Source of the DNA: Prevotella corporis DSM 18810 = JCM 8529
Lineage (GTDB): Bacteria; Bacteroidota; Bacteroidia; Bacteroidales; Bacteroidaceae
NCBI RefSeq assembly: GCF_000430525.1
Contig: NZ_AUME01000014.1
Span: forward strand, 1 to 60,710
Direction of reading: 5' to 3'
DNA: 60,710 bases
A program made the translations under genes and the position numbers. Below, in pieces: positions 33,860 to 42,717 of this stretch. Each line of letters begins with the position of its first letter. Within the stretch, counting starts at the first letter, position 1. Below the pieces are notes generated by a model. The model was given only the letters and a program-made list of their open reading frames with translations, was not told the origin of the DNA and ran no database searches.

Positions 33860-34250
33860 GTATGGCGACACGAAGGTAGTTTGTTCCCGACTGTAGGGGA
33901 AGATGCTGCCGACTGAAAGGTAAGCTCTCGGCGACAAATTAGTAAGTTTTTTCCGACCGAGGCGACAGAAAGGGAAAAAGATAGCGACGGAAAGGGAAAA
34001 TGATAGCTTTGATTGTCATTTTTCTTTACAAAACAAGCGATTCCTCGTTGTTTTTCTTCTGTTTCGCTTTCCGCTTTCCTACAGATTCCGTTGGTCAGTC
34101 ATATTTATTTAAACCTTCAAATAGCTATATGTCAGTGCATTATATTAGTTGCGACAAATTTGTAGTTTTGTCTTGCGCTAATTTTCCTTCCAACTGCGAC
34201 AGAAAAGTAGTTTATTGAAAAATAATTAAACTTTACACTTTTTTGTCGCA
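33860..34250 (-). repeat. Inverted copy of the iteron-like array
   Basis: GCGACA-type units (complement of TTGTCGC) have CGAC at 33866, 33888, 33910, 33932 and 33954, exactly 22 bp apart, then 33963 and 33985 (again 22 bp). Looser copies at 34152 and 34197 and one plus-strand TTTTTTGTCGC at about 34237-34249 complete the set. Units include GCGACAAATTAGTAAG, the complement of the core found at 22.7 kb. No gene is present between 33681 and 34573. Confidence 0.75.
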
Positions 34251-34518
34251 GTTTATATTTTTATATAAATAGATAAGTAATTATATTATCATGATTAAGT
34301 TGAAAAGAATGATCTGTTTCAGTCTTTCATTGTCCTGCATGATGCGTCGCCGATTATTTCGGCAGTACTGATTTAGTTTGATAGTCTGATACGTGATCTG
34401 TCTTTCTTTCAAAGGCACAGAAGGCTAAACTTCTGCTATCTGACCATCGAGTGGGTGAAAAATTAATTGTGAACAGTTATTTAATAATGTTAGAAATTAT
34501 CGAAATAGTGTTGATTTT

Positions 34519-34549
34519 TTGACATTTTACGTTTGTTTACGTATATTTG
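34519..34549 (+). promoter_or_regulatory. Promoter of the rloA-rloB operon
   Basis: TTG (34519-34521) and TATATTTG (34542-34549) are 20 nt apart. The start codon follows 24 bp after the -7 box. Confidence 0.75.
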
Positions 34550-34573
34550 CAGTGAACTTTTAACGGAATTGCG

Positions 34574-35896
34574 ATGCTATTAAGACTTTCGGTTCAGAAT
34601 TTTCATTCGTTTAAGGAAGAGGTTGAATTTAACACCTTCCCGTCAAGCAAGAGCCATAATCATGAGAGCCACAAGGTAGCCTGTGGGTTTGCAACCGCCT
34701 TGCGTCTGAGTGCGATCTATGGGGCTAATGGCGCCGGCAAAAGTGCACTGATAGAAAGTATTCATTTTTTGAAAACTTTAGTGAAGGACGGCAACCTGAA
34801 CGGTCTGCCGAGAGACGGTCTGAAATTTCAATTTGACGTTGATTGCCAGGCTCAGCCAACTGCAATTGCTGTTGAGTTTTATAAAGACGGCGTCGTCTAT
34901 TACTATCATATTGAGTTCGAGTCCGCTAAGATTCTTTTTGAGGAGTTGCTATTGAGTAAGAAAACAACGGATATATGGATTTTCAAGCGCATTGACAACA
35001 AGATAGAAATCAACGAAGCTGAGGTCGGCAAGAAGGTCACACCCGAATTTATTGATGCCCTCAGCCGTCTTGTTCGTCCTGAAATGTCGCTTCTTTCATT
35101 TTTTGGCGAAAGCTATCCAGAAGAATTTGCGAAAATAACTTCAGCTTATAATTGGTTTGTCAATGAGCTTCAGATACTTTTGCCCAACGCATTTGCAAAG
35201 TATATTCCCCATCTCTTGGACACAAAGCCTGATTTTCAGCACATGGCGAGCCAGTTATTGCCTAAGATGAATACTGGTATCACCCGCTTGGAAGTTAAAA
35301 AGGAGACGATTCAGGAGGACGGTGTCAAGCCTGATTCTGAGCTTTCGCGATTGATATTAAAAGCAAAGGAATTTCCAGGCATGCCATTCCCGATAAGGTC
35401 TGTGTTAGGTGAAGTCGCCAATGTTGTTTTTGAGAACGACGTTGCCGTTAAGAAGACGTTAATCCCGATACACAAATGCAGTACGGGAAAAGAGATGGAA
35501 CTGCCGCTTGTTTTGGAGTCTGACGGTACCAAAAGGCTCATCGAGTATATGCCGTTACTCTATTCTACGACTTACGAAAACAGCGTGTATATCGTCGATG
35601 AGATAGAGCGGAGCATGCACCCTGTTATGATAAAACAGTTGATGAAAGACCTCTCTGCGAGCGACAAGGCAAAGGGGCAGCTGATTTTTACGACACACGA
35701 ATCGGGATTGCTTGACCAAGATATATTCAGGCCCGATGAGATATGGTTTGCGCAGAAAGACGTGGAGCAGGCAACGCAGCTTTATTCGCTGAGCGATTTC
35801 AATATCCACCGAACGGCAAATATTGAAAATGGTTACCTCAATGGAAGATACGGCGGAATACCGTTTATGTCGAATCTCGAAGCACTTCACTGGTAG
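34574..35896 (+). CDS. AAA/ABC-type ATPase, RloA/AbiLi-like phage-defence protein
   Basis: The 440-aa ATPase has an SMC/ABC-like nucleotide-binding fold: Walker A GANGAGKS (50-57), signature-like LESDGTKRL (about 314-322), Walker B NSVYIVDEIERSMHP and the H-loop TTHES (H375). Its domain inserted between the Walker motifs is helical. It forms a two-gene unit with a RloB-family protein 2 nt downstream. ATPase plus RloB pairs are known as RloAB in restriction loci and as the AbiL abortive-infection system. The pair probably senses phage and triggers nuclease or toxic activity. It has its own promoter and AT-rich composition. Confidence 0.85.
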   Translation: MLLRLSVQNFHSFKEEVEFNTFPSSKSHNHESHKVACGFATALRLSAIYGANGAGKSALIESIHFLKTLVKDGNLNGLPRDGLKFQFDVDCQAQPTAIAVEFYKDGVVYYYHIEFESAKILFEELLLSKKTTDIWIFKRIDNKIEINEAEVGKKVTPEFIDALSRLVRPEMSLLSFFGESYPEEFAKITSAYNWFVNELQILLPNAFAKYIPHLLDTKPDFQHMASQLLPKMNTGITRLEVKKETIQEDGVKPDSELSRLILKAKEFPGMPFPIRSVLGEVANVVFENDVAVKKTLIPIHKCSTGKEMELPLVLESDGTKRLIEYMPLLYSTTYENSVYIVDEIERSMHPVMIKQLMKDLSASDKAKGQLIFTTHESGLLDQDIFRPDEIWFAQKDVEQATQLYSLSDFNIHRTANIENGYLNGRYGGIPFMSNLEALHW

Positions 35897-35898
35897 CC

Positions 35899-36588
35899 AT
35901 GCTCAAACGATCCAAGAATTATTTTAAGCATGCGCCTTCACGTGACGCCCGTAAGGTGTATGTCGTCTGTGAGGGAGTGGGGACAGAACCAGCCTATTTT
36001 TCGTTCTTCAAAGGAATGACTTCCAATTTGGAGATTATCCCCATATTGCCAACCGCTGGAACCGATCCGCTGAAACTAAAAGAACGTGCTATTGAGATAT
36101 TCGAGGGTGATAGCCCCAAATACATCCTCGATTATCAAAAAGGTGATATGGTGTGGTTTGTTATCGACACGGACACTTGGGACGATGAGGGAAAAATAGA
36201 TCCCTTGCGCAGTTTCTGTCAGAAAAAGAATGAGAAAGTGAAAGCTGAATTTAGTGAGCTGAAGCCTTATTCGGCGTGGAATGTGGCACAGAGTAATCCG
36301 TGTTTTGAAATCTGGCTGTATTATCATATCTACGAATCAAAACCTTCAGACTATGACATCACGAGATATAAGCGATTCAAAGACTATCTGAATGAGCGGA
36401 TTTCTGGCGGATTTGATTTGAATAGGGACACCGTCCACCTGGAAAGAGCCATCGACAATTCAAACAAAAACTTTAGTTTGGACGATGGAAAGCCCGCCTT
36501 ATTCTCAACGGAGGTGCATCTTCTTGGGGAAAAAATACTCGACTTCGTAAAGAGTAATCTCGATAAATTGAAAAACAAGCTGTACTAA
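35899..36588 (+). CDS. rloB: RloB family (TOPRIM-like) protein
   Basis: The 229-aa RloB-type protein opens with ARKVYVVCEGVGTEPAYFSF, containing the conserved glutamate of the TOPRIM-like fold. VWFVIDTDTWDDE contains the DxD metal site, and QSNPCFEIWLYYHIYE is the family's C-terminal signature. It is the likely effector nuclease paired with the upstream ATPase. The start is 2 nt after the rloA stop, so translation is coupled. All expected acidic residues are present. Confidence 0.85.
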   Translation: MLKRSKNYFKHAPSRDARKVYVVCEGVGTEPAYFSFFKGMTSNLEIIPILPTAGTDPLKLKERAIEIFEGDSPKYILDYQKGDMVWFVIDTDTWDDEGKIDPLRSFCQKKNEKVKAEFSELKPYSAWNVAQSNPCFEIWLYYHIYESKPSDYDITRYKRFKDYLNERISGGFDLNRDTVHLERAIDNSNKNFSLDDGKPALFSTEVHLLGEKILDFVKSNLDKLKNKLY

Positions 36589-36754
36589 CTCCACTTAATT
36601 TCCTCGAACGTGCCGATGCCTTTCGGCTCTTCCCCCGTAGAGGTTGTGGTCTGTGGGGTGCGCCTTCAGTGTGGTGCGGTGGGTGGAAATGTTGCCGAAA
36701 TGGTTTCGGAAAGCAAGTGTAGGGATAAAGCTGGATGTGGCAAATGAAAATGAA

Positions 36755-36792
36755 AAAAGTGCACTGGTGGACTCACGTCTTCGTGCACTTTT
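36755..36792. terminator. Hairpin downstream of rloB
   Basis: Arms AAAAGTGCAC (36755-36764) and GTGCACTTTT (36783-36792) form a perfect 10-bp stem with flanking A and T runs. It lies between rloB and the convergent Abi gene and could serve both. Confidence 0.65.
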
Positions 36793-36923
36793 GAGTTTAG
36801 CTTACTGTTGATTGAGAAAATGTTTACTTGTAATTATCAAAAATCTTAAAAAGTTAATCAAAAAATGTATGCTAATAACTCATGGGTGGGGCAATCTTCT
36901 TGTAAAAAAGAACGTAAAACTCC

Positions 36924-37616
36924 TTACTTTAAAGCATTTATTTTAGTGCAGACACTTTGTACATGGTCAAGTCCATACAACATCGAACGAGAATCGATTC
37001 CCATCCAAGAGAATAAAGTTTGTATTTTCTGATATTCATTGACAATGTAGCTAGTGTCTATTTTCGATGCATGAAGTCTAAAACAGATTGGTTCATGATG
37101 GGCAATCCTATTTCTCAAACTATTTACCTTATCAAGTTCATTGAAAATGTATGTGTTGTTGTATTGAATAGCAGCAGATGAGCGAGGCTTGTTAGGAAAA
37201 GCTCTTAACAAACATTGTCCTGTTGCACGATACTGTAGAGAAGAGTACATATATTTCCAAACACCAAATTCCATTTCGGCAATCAGCTTTGAGTGAGAAA
37301 ATATGCCTTGTCTATTCAAACGGTTGTATGCCTTTTCTATGATTTTTCTTGTCTCGTTCATGCGACCGTTGGAGAATATACCACCGTCTTGAACGGAATC
37401 TCTCAACCAGTCGTTTCCCAAGGTTGTTACCAAAAGACCATCTATAGCATTACGCAATGCCACCTCAAAGCAACTCACGATTGTGAACATCTCCTGTGAC
37501 AAGCGCAAGTTGTAGCGATACAAAGCCATAGCCTTGCGAGTATCGCCATTCGCTGCTTCTTTATATCTCCGCATTCGTTTGGCAGACAAGATTCTTTCAA
37601 ATTCTAAATATTCCAT
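36924..37616 (-). CDS. Abi family (Abi_2-like) HEPN protein
   Basis: The 230-aa protein has the Abi_2/AbiD-AbiF pattern: SCFEVALRNAIDGLL near residue 50, FGVWKYMYSSLQYR near 120 and VNSLRNRIAHHEPICFR near 165-180. RNRIAHHEP contains the R-x4-6-H signature of HEPN ribonucleases (R168, H173/H174). Relatives abort phage infection, presumably by RNA cleavage. Its place beside RloAB makes 34.5-37.6 kb a small defence island. It is transcribed convergently to rloB. Confidence 0.85.
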   Translation of the reverse strand: MEYLEFERILSAKRMRRYKEAANGDTRKAMALYRYNLRLSQEMFTIVSCFEVALRNAIDGLLVTTLGNDWLRDSVQDGGIFSNGRMNETRKIIEKAYNRLNRQGIFSHSKLIAEMEFGVWKYMYSSLQYRATGQCLLRAFPNKPRSSAAIQYNNTYIFNELDKVNSLRNRIAHHEPICFRLHASKIDTSYIVNEYQKIQTLFSWMGIDSRSMLYGLDHVQSVCTKINALK

Positions 37617-37634
37617 AAAAAATCGTTCATTTAC

Positions 37635-37665
37635 TTGATTGCAACAAGAAAAAGCACTATCTTTG
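37635..37665 (+). promoter_or_regulatory. Orphan consensus promoter
   Basis: TTG (37635-37637) and TATCTTTG (37658-37665) are exactly 20 nt apart, pointing away from the Abi gene. No reading frame of note follows; a hairpin does (see 37672-37720). Confidence 0.6.
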
Positions 37666-37671
37666 TAACGT

Positions 37672-37720
37672 TGATTCCCGGTAGCCTCTGATTCGTCAAG
37701 CTATCGGGTCTTGTTCTTAT
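37672..37720 (+). ncRNA. Possible small RNA behind the orphan promoter
   Basis: Directly downstream of the orphan promoter, CCCGGTAGC and GCTATCGGG (with one G-U pair) form a 9-bp stem around a 14-nt loop. They are followed by TCTTGTTCTT. The unit resembles a very short transcript ending at its own terminator. It does not fold as a tRNA. The divergent neighbour is the Abi toxin-like gene. Confidence 0.35.
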
Positions 37721-38089
37721 ATCCTTCTTGCTTACAAATTTACATTATTTTCTGTGATTATGGTTATGCCACATTATATAATTACAGAAATTTAACCGCA
37801 TCACAATATCGTCTTTTTCTAATCGGTTGATGATGGATGAATGAATAGGACTGCGCAGATGAACAATTTCGGTTCAAATGCAAATTCTTCTCGTCCTATT
37901 CATCTTGTTTTTGTTGGCTTTTCCTCTTGTTCTTCTCCTCTTGTTCTTCTTGTTTTTGTCTCCTTTCCCCTTGTTTTACGCTCTCGTTCTACTGTTTTGT
38001 GGTGGCACTTTGTGCGCCCGAAGGTCCGACAACTTCCTAAAATTTCTAAAATATGGCATTGCCAGAACATGAATTTTAAATATATTTCA

Positions 38090-38097
38090 TATCTTTG
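38090..38097 (+). promoter_or_regulatory. -7 box of the small secreted protein gene
   Basis: TATCTTTG lies 26 bp before the start codon at 38123. No TTG is found at the expected -33 distance. Confidence 0.5.
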
Positions 38098-38122
38098 TAA
38101 TACTCATTCAAATTAGCTGACG

Positions 38123-38605
38123 ATGAAGAAGATTTTACTGCTTATGGTTGTCCTCCTTGCTGCCGTAGGCGTTCAGGCGCAGAGCGATATCGTTTCGGTG
38201 AAGGATGCCATTTCGATTTTTCAGAAAAAGACACTGGAGCATGGGAAGAAAGTGCTTGAGAAACAAGGCTACATCTATAAAGGCATCTCGTCCGACAGTT
38301 ATGGCAGGGACTATAACTGGGTGAAAAACATGGACTTGAGCAAGGAATTTCTGCCGACAGCCTTCAAAAAGGGCAATTCGAGCATGCTGATGCTGGCTCA
38401 GAATGGCGCCACCTTATATATATATGTGTTCAACCGAAGCGCTTACAACGGGCTTCAGAGCCAGGTCAGGGCGATGGGCTACGACATGGGAAAGGCGCTG
38501 AAGTCGTCGGCGGGTACGCTCATCTGCACGAAAGACAAACAGCCGACCCTCACTTTCATGGAGTTGCAGCAGCCTTTGCCTTACTGTCTGCAGATTACGG
38601 AGTGA
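38123..38605 (+). CDS. Secreted protein of unknown function
   Basis: The 160-aa protein has a clear signal peptide (MKKILLLMVVLLAAVGVQAQ). The mature part starts SDIVSVKDAISIFQKK and has a mix of strands and helices. No family motif is recognised. A -7 box directly upstream and its own context suggest a single-gene unit. It may be a periplasmic or surface protein. Confidence 0.75.
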   Translation: MKKILLLMVVLLAAVGVQAQSDIVSVKDAISIFQKKTLEHGKKVLEKQGYIYKGISSDSYGRDYNWVKNMDLSKEFLPTAFKKGNSSMLMLAQNGATLYIYVFNRSAYNGLQSQVRAMGYDMGKALKSSAGTLICTKDKQPTLTFMELQQPLPYCLQITE

Positions 38606-38758
38606 GCGTCTGTTGCCATCGTTTTACGCTAAGAGAAGCGTAACTTTGTAGCATCGCATCAAGTGTTCTTTGAAGCAATGCAGAATAACGAACGGGGAAA
38701 GAAATTCGCTTGTTTCCTCGTTTTCTACTCGATGATCCAAAAATTTTCTTATTTTTTC

Positions 38759-38789
38759 TTGTAGGATATCAAAAAATCATTTAACTTTG
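38759..38789 (+). promoter_or_regulatory. Consensus promoter of the 49-aa gene
   Basis: TTG (38759-38761) and TAACTTTG (38782-38789) are exactly 20 nt apart. A short gene begins 24 bp after the -7 box. Confidence 0.7.
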
Positions 38790-38812
38790 CAATACGATAT
38801 AACTATCAGGAA

Positions 38813-38962
38813 ATGAGCAAATTTGAAACCATAGCCCACTCACAACAGCTTGGTAATGAATTTTCAGGTTGTTGGGCTGCCCGAAGAGATTCATCTTTCT
38901 CCGACCTCTCTAACGTGGACGATTTGGTGTATTCAAACAATTTGCTTACACACACACAATAG
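38813..38962 (+). CDS. Small protein, 49 aa, unknown
   Basis: ATG 38813 to TAG 38960-38962. The peptide starts MSKFETIAHSQQLGNEFSG and is followed by a Ser/Asp-rich middle (RRDSSFSDLSNVDDLVYS). It is soluble, with no signal peptide. Support comes from an exact promoter and an A-rich ribosome-binding region. It may be a peptide in its own right or a leader to the fimbrillin unit 218 bp downstream. No family is recognised. Confidence 0.45.
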   Translation: MSKFETIAHSQQLGNEFSGCWAARRDSSFSDLSNVDDLVYSNNLLTHTQ

Positions 38963-39179
38963 ACGCAACAGCCGTCTGTCACTTAAACTTAATTTTCCTT
39001 TATTGTGCGCATGCGTGATGCGTTGCCACACATCTATTCAGAGAGGGATTGCCACACATTACCCTTTCTGCTTTCGCATGCCTGTTTTTTAACACGTATG
39101 CCTTACAATTCAAACCTCAGTAGGTCTTAAATACATAGAGTTATATAAAAAATAAAAGAACATTAAAAAGAGAGTACGT

Positions 39180-39389
39180 ATGAAAAAAACTTATCAAAGT
39201 CCAAGTACAGACATGTTCTCCTTTAGGTTGGAGAGCCAACTGCTCGGAGTTAGTAATGTAACGACCACGGACCCAAAAGATGGTGGCGACCCAACAGGTG
39301 GTAATGGATCTGCTCCTAATCCATTTGGCGCCAAGGCTGTGCAGCTAGACCAAAAAGATTTTAATGTGTGGGATGACCACACCAAGTAA
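39180..39389 (+). CDS. Small Gly/Asp-rich protein preceding fimbrillin
   Basis: The 69-aa protein begins MKKTYQSPSTDMFSFRLESQ, continues LLGVSNVTTTDPKDGGDP and ends FNVWDDHTK. Short Prevotella proteins with a KKTY-P start, a Leu-rich centre and a (N/F)xWDD end are common and uncharacterised. It has a good A/G-rich ribosome-binding site (AAAAAGAGAG) and is followed after 23 bp by the fimbrillin gene, so the two are probably co-transcribed. The function is unknown. Confidence 0.7.
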   Translation: MKKTYQSPSTDMFSFRLESQLLGVSNVTTTDPKDGGDPTGGNGSAPNPFGAKAVQLDQKDFNVWDDHTK

Positions 39390-39412
39390 TGAACCCGTAA
39401 AAACTAATAAAA

Positions 39413-41335
39413 ATGAATAGAAAATTTATATGGCTTACGGCAGCCAGTTGCGCAGTCGCAGCGCTGGTTCTATGTACAGCATGTCAAGATGAGGACATGA
39501 ACCAACAATCAACAGACCTTGCCACTGGCATGCACACTTATCGCCTCGTGGCTGATGTGGATGCCGCACCTAATGGAGAAGGCACCCCTAATGCCGCACC
39601 TAAAGGCACACGTGCATTGACGGAAGATGCATCCAACGTCCTTCACTCGGCTTGGGAGCAGAGCGACAAAATGATAGCCTATTGTCTCAATGACAAAGAC
39701 CAAAGCAAAGAAAAACAGTACAACTTGCTGACCAACGCTACTGCAGGACAAGGAAGCAAGTTCGATGGTACGTTCAAATCCGTGAACACTATCACCACCA
39801 GTGATGAGATATGTTTATTCTATCCTGGAGCTGCATCGCAAGGCAAAGACGCCACTATTAACTCGACTATGAGGTTGACTGGCGATGGAAAGAAAGCTCC
39901 TTTGGTTTACTACGAACAACAACCAACGATTAAGCAAACGGTAGAGTTGGACCTCACAGAACAGGACGGTACGGCCAAAACCATTGGTGAGAAGTTCGAC
40001 TATCAATGGGCGAAAGCTAAACCTTCCGAAGTCAACGGTAATGATATCAAGGTTAAAGCAGTCAAAATGCAACGGCAGATTGCTATTTGGGGACTTCGAT
40101 TTGCAAACGATAAAGGTAAGATATTGACCGACATCGACTCGATTTATATCTCAGGTGTGAAGTCGCTCGACGTGTTCGACCTTGGTACAGGCAAGTTCAT
40201 AGAAGACAATGTTAACGACGAGAGCGACAACATTGTACTTACACCAGCCAATAAAGGTAAGTTCACCTCTGCTAATGGTAAATATACCTACGCTGCCATA
40301 CTGCCAGGCACTTACCCAAGAGTGCTGATTACAGTCTTTGTAGGCGACAAATGTTATGCGCGCGAATATAACAACATCAAATTAGAGGCCGACAAGGTGT
40401 ACCGCACCGATGTAATCAACCTGCCACAGGTCGTGGCTAATCCATACGTTGACGTGCAAGGTGTGAAATGGGCCACGGGTAACTTTATCCACTATGTTCA
40501 GAGCAGTACTGGTGACGAATATTGGGGCGTCGCACCCACACAATGGTGGATATCGCAATACCATATTCAGGACATAAATACTAATAACTGGATAACCTCA
40601 CAGTTTGAATCTAACCCTGAAGCCACAGCAGACGACCTTGACCTATTTAGGTACGGAGATATAGACAAAGCTCTCGATCTGGGAGTTGATAATAATAAAG
40701 TAGGAGCGCAGAATATTCTTAAAAAGTTTTATAAGCGTGATGGACTTTTAGGCAATAAACAGGTAGAGATGACGGAAGATGAATTTAAAAACCATCCTGA
40801 ACTTGCAGCTTGGGGTGATATTGTATGGTATTATACCCGGAATAACAACCAAAAGTATCGCATGCCGACTGATGCCGACATGAGCTCGCTCTACAACGAT
40901 GCCAACGTGATACCTGCCTACTGCTACTCTAACTACGGTCAGCGGATATATGGTGCTTTCTTCTACACCAACACTGGCGGGCAACGCAAGAAGACATTCC
41001 CCACGCGCGTCAATGCCTTGCACAAATATACTAATGTGACGGCATTGGTACGTGCCAACAAGGGGTTGTTCTTACCTATCACAGGAATGCGGAAAAGTGG
41101 TGGTAATCTAATGCTTATGAGGGACATGACCTACTTTGGTGGGGCATATGGACAGTACATGACATCGGAAACAACAGTGAGCACAACAGTTCATGCTTTC
41201 CACTTTGGCCCAACTGAGTGGAACTACCCAGGCGCGAGCAGGACATTCCAAGCTCAGGCGATCCGCCCAGTATGGGATCCAACGAGCAAAAAAGAACCGA
41301 ATGAAGTTTTCCCTGCCTTCAAGGATATTCACTAA
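39413..41335 (+). CDS. Fimbrillin family lipoprotein
   Basis: The 640-aa protein has a lipoprotein signal (AALVLCTACQDED, with the second cysteine of LCTAC as the lipid site). The next region, TYRLVADVDAAPNGEG then GTRALTED, is typical of Bacteroidales fimbrillin (Mfa1/FimA-like) precursors, whose Arg-containing segment is cut by a protease during pilus assembly. The body has two beta-domains (VLHSAWEQSDKMIAYCL, AVKMQRQIAIWGLRF). The long C-terminal part (GVKWATGNFIHYV, RMPTDADMSSLY, GAFFYTNTGG) resembles the FISUMP-like domain of tip or minor fimbrillins. It probably forms a surface fimbria subunit. Composition is more AT-rich than in the core genes. Confidence 0.85.
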   Translation: MNRKFIWLTAASCAVAALVLCTACQDEDMNQQSTDLATGMHTYRLVADVDAAPNGEGTPNAAPKGTRALTEDASNVLHSAWEQSDKMIAYCLNDKDQSKEKQYNLLTNATAGQGSKFDGTFKSVNTITTSDEICLFYPGAASQGKDATINSTMRLTGDGKKAPLVYYEQQPTIKQTVELDLTEQDGTAKTIGEKFDYQWAKAKPSEVNGNDIKVKAVKMQRQIAIWGLRFANDKGKILTDIDSIYISGVKSLDVFDLGTGKFIEDNVNDESDNIVLTPANKGKFTSANGKYTYAAILPGTYPRVLITVFVGDKCYAREYNNIKLEADKVYRTDVINLPQVVANPYVDVQGVKWATGNFIHYVQSSTGDEYWGVAPTQWWISQYHIQDINTNNWITSQFESNPEATADDLDLFRYGDIDKALDLGVDNNKVGAQNILKKFYKRDGLLGNKQVEMTEDEFKNHPELAAWGDIVWYYTRNNNQKYRMPTDADMSSLYNDANVIPAYCYSNYGQRIYGAFFYTNTGGQRKKTFPTRVNALHKYTNVTALVRANKGLFLPITGMRKSGGNLMLMRDMTYFGGAYGQYMTSETTVSTTVHAFHFGPTEWNYPGASRTFQAQAIRPVWDPTSKKEPNEVFPAFKDIH

Positions 41336-41402
41336 ATCAAAAGCCTGACGGCTGAAGTCTGATGCCAGAACGTTAACTGCGCATCAGACAAAGAAACACA
41401 AC

Positions 41403-41452
41403 GCCTGCCTTTCCAGACAGCGACCATGGTGGTTGCCAATGGAAAGGTAGGC
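41403..41452 (+). terminator. Terminator of the fimbrillin unit
   Basis: Arms GCCTGCCTTTCCA (41403-41415) and TGGAAAGGTAGGC (41440-41452) with one mismatch are followed by TTTTTGTTATTT. The inner sequence GCGACCATGGTGGTTGC extends the stem. Confidence 0.8.
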
Positions 41453-41984
41453 TTTTTGTTATTTGGATGCTTGCCCATCCTCACCCAAAACATGGCAAGC
41501 CCCAATCATTTTTGTTTCGTTTGCCGTCTCAGTCGGAACGTGCACGACCATCCTTCCCGCCGGTCACGATGCCTGTGGACTTCTTCTCCCGTCCCGAACA
41601 GGCCGTAACCGTTGTAAAACAACCGAAGGAGCACATGTGGTATGATCCCCGTCGGTTTGATATTTTATAAACGATACCCTCTATAAATTATCCTCTCTTT
41701 GCGAGTTTCCTCTTCACTCCGTCAATATCAGTAGGGTGTAGCCCCCTTGAGCTGTGCAAGGCGAATGTCCCTGTGCAGGCGGTTGCGCATATTCTCTTTC
41801 GTCGAAAAATTCCGCTGATTTTTAGAACGACAGTCCAATGCCGCCAATGCGCCCTTGTTCTCCCTCGCCATCAGGGGAGGCTTATCTGGCCTTCGCCATC
41901 CGCTATATTCCAAGAAAAATCCTTACAATCTGACGAATTTTATGTTGCGTTGTAATTAATTGTGTACAAGCATGTTACCTTTCT
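41453..41984. other. Intergenic region, nothing firm
   Basis: No credible gene. Short open frames overlap on both strands without start context or motifs. The frame complementary to 41728-41913 (ENMRNRLHRDIRLAQLKG) may be a decayed repeat. Confidence 0.35.
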
Positions 41985-42050
41985 GAAGATGAAAGGTGAG
42001 GTTTCAGAAGGTGAAAGGTGAGGTTTCGGAAGGTGAAAGGTCAGCTATGC
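41985..42050. repeat. 22-bp tandem repeat, GAAAGGTGAGGT type
   Basis: Three units of 22 bp (41985-42006, 42007-42028, 42029-42050) each begin GAAG-TGAAAGGT and end in GAGGTTTC or CAGCTATG. It lies 107 bp past the end of the convergent 42158 gene. Confidence 0.7.
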
Positions 42051-42157
42051 CGATGCGGTTGCTCGTGCGTTGGCAGAACGACGGTGGTCAGGCATGTCCT
42101 TGTGCCTGATGAGTGGTGAGAATGAGGGTTGTGATGAGAGGTGTGTGGGGGGATGTT

Positions 42158-42538
42158 CTACCTTGTGATGTCTTCGAAGTCCTTGTTGAAGTCTTTGGGA
42201 TGCCGGCCTATGAGCACGGTGTTGAGCAGGCAGTTTGCCACCATCTCCGCATCGGTGAGATCGACCGATGGGCCTTTTCGCAGTTCTTTGCCCAGTAGTA
42301 CGTCCCAAGGGCCCTTGAAATTGCTGTCGTCTGATCCGTAGAACATCTCGTTTGTGTCGGGATCTTCCATGAGTTGGTACAGTATATACTTCTTCGATGG
42401 GGTGGGTTTGATGTCGAGCAGGAGCTCGTAAGCATGTTGGAATTGGGCGCGCAAGTGGCGTGCCTTCGGGAACATCAGTCCGATGTGTGGGTAAATCTCC
42501 TCGAAGTCGTATGCCTGGAAGTATTGTTGCAGTTTCAT
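42158..42538 (-). CDS. Conserved Bacteroidales protein, unknown function
   Basis: The 126-aa soluble protein starts MKLQQYFQAYDFEEIYPHIG and includes KYILYQLMEDPDTNEMFYG, then GPWDVLLGKEL. The pattern is familiar from uncharacterised Bacteroidales proteins (DUF6557-like), but no function is known. It is transcribed in the same direction as ribH, 180 bp from it. Confidence 0.7.
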   Translation of the reverse strand: MKLQQYFQAYDFEEIYPHIGLMFPKARHLRAQFQHAYELLLDIKPTPSKKYILYQLMEDPDTNEMFYGSDDSNFKGPWDVLLGKELRKGPSVDLTDAEMVANCLLNTVLIGRHPKDFNKDFEDITR

Positions 42539-42717
42539 AAATCTCGTCTTGCTGTCTGTTTTGCTGTTTGCCGCCCTTTCGTCGTGCCAGTTCCGTCAGT
42601 TCGTGGCTTGTGGTCGCCAGTCGGTTGGCGGTCGGTCGGGGTGGCGATAGCCGTCCTTGTTTTGTGCGGTAGTCCTTGGTTGTCAGGCTCTTGGCTTTTG
42701 CCAGCCTGTCCTTTGGT

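Noticed and set aside
37672..37720. tRNA fragment or attachment site
   Set aside because: The hairpin has no T arm, D arm or CCA end, so only a small RNA or terminator is plausible.
37878..38072. 64-residue hydrophobic protein
   Set aside because: It lies in a T-rich low-complexity stretch coding for Leu/Phe runs. It has no promoter and overlaps another frame equally open.
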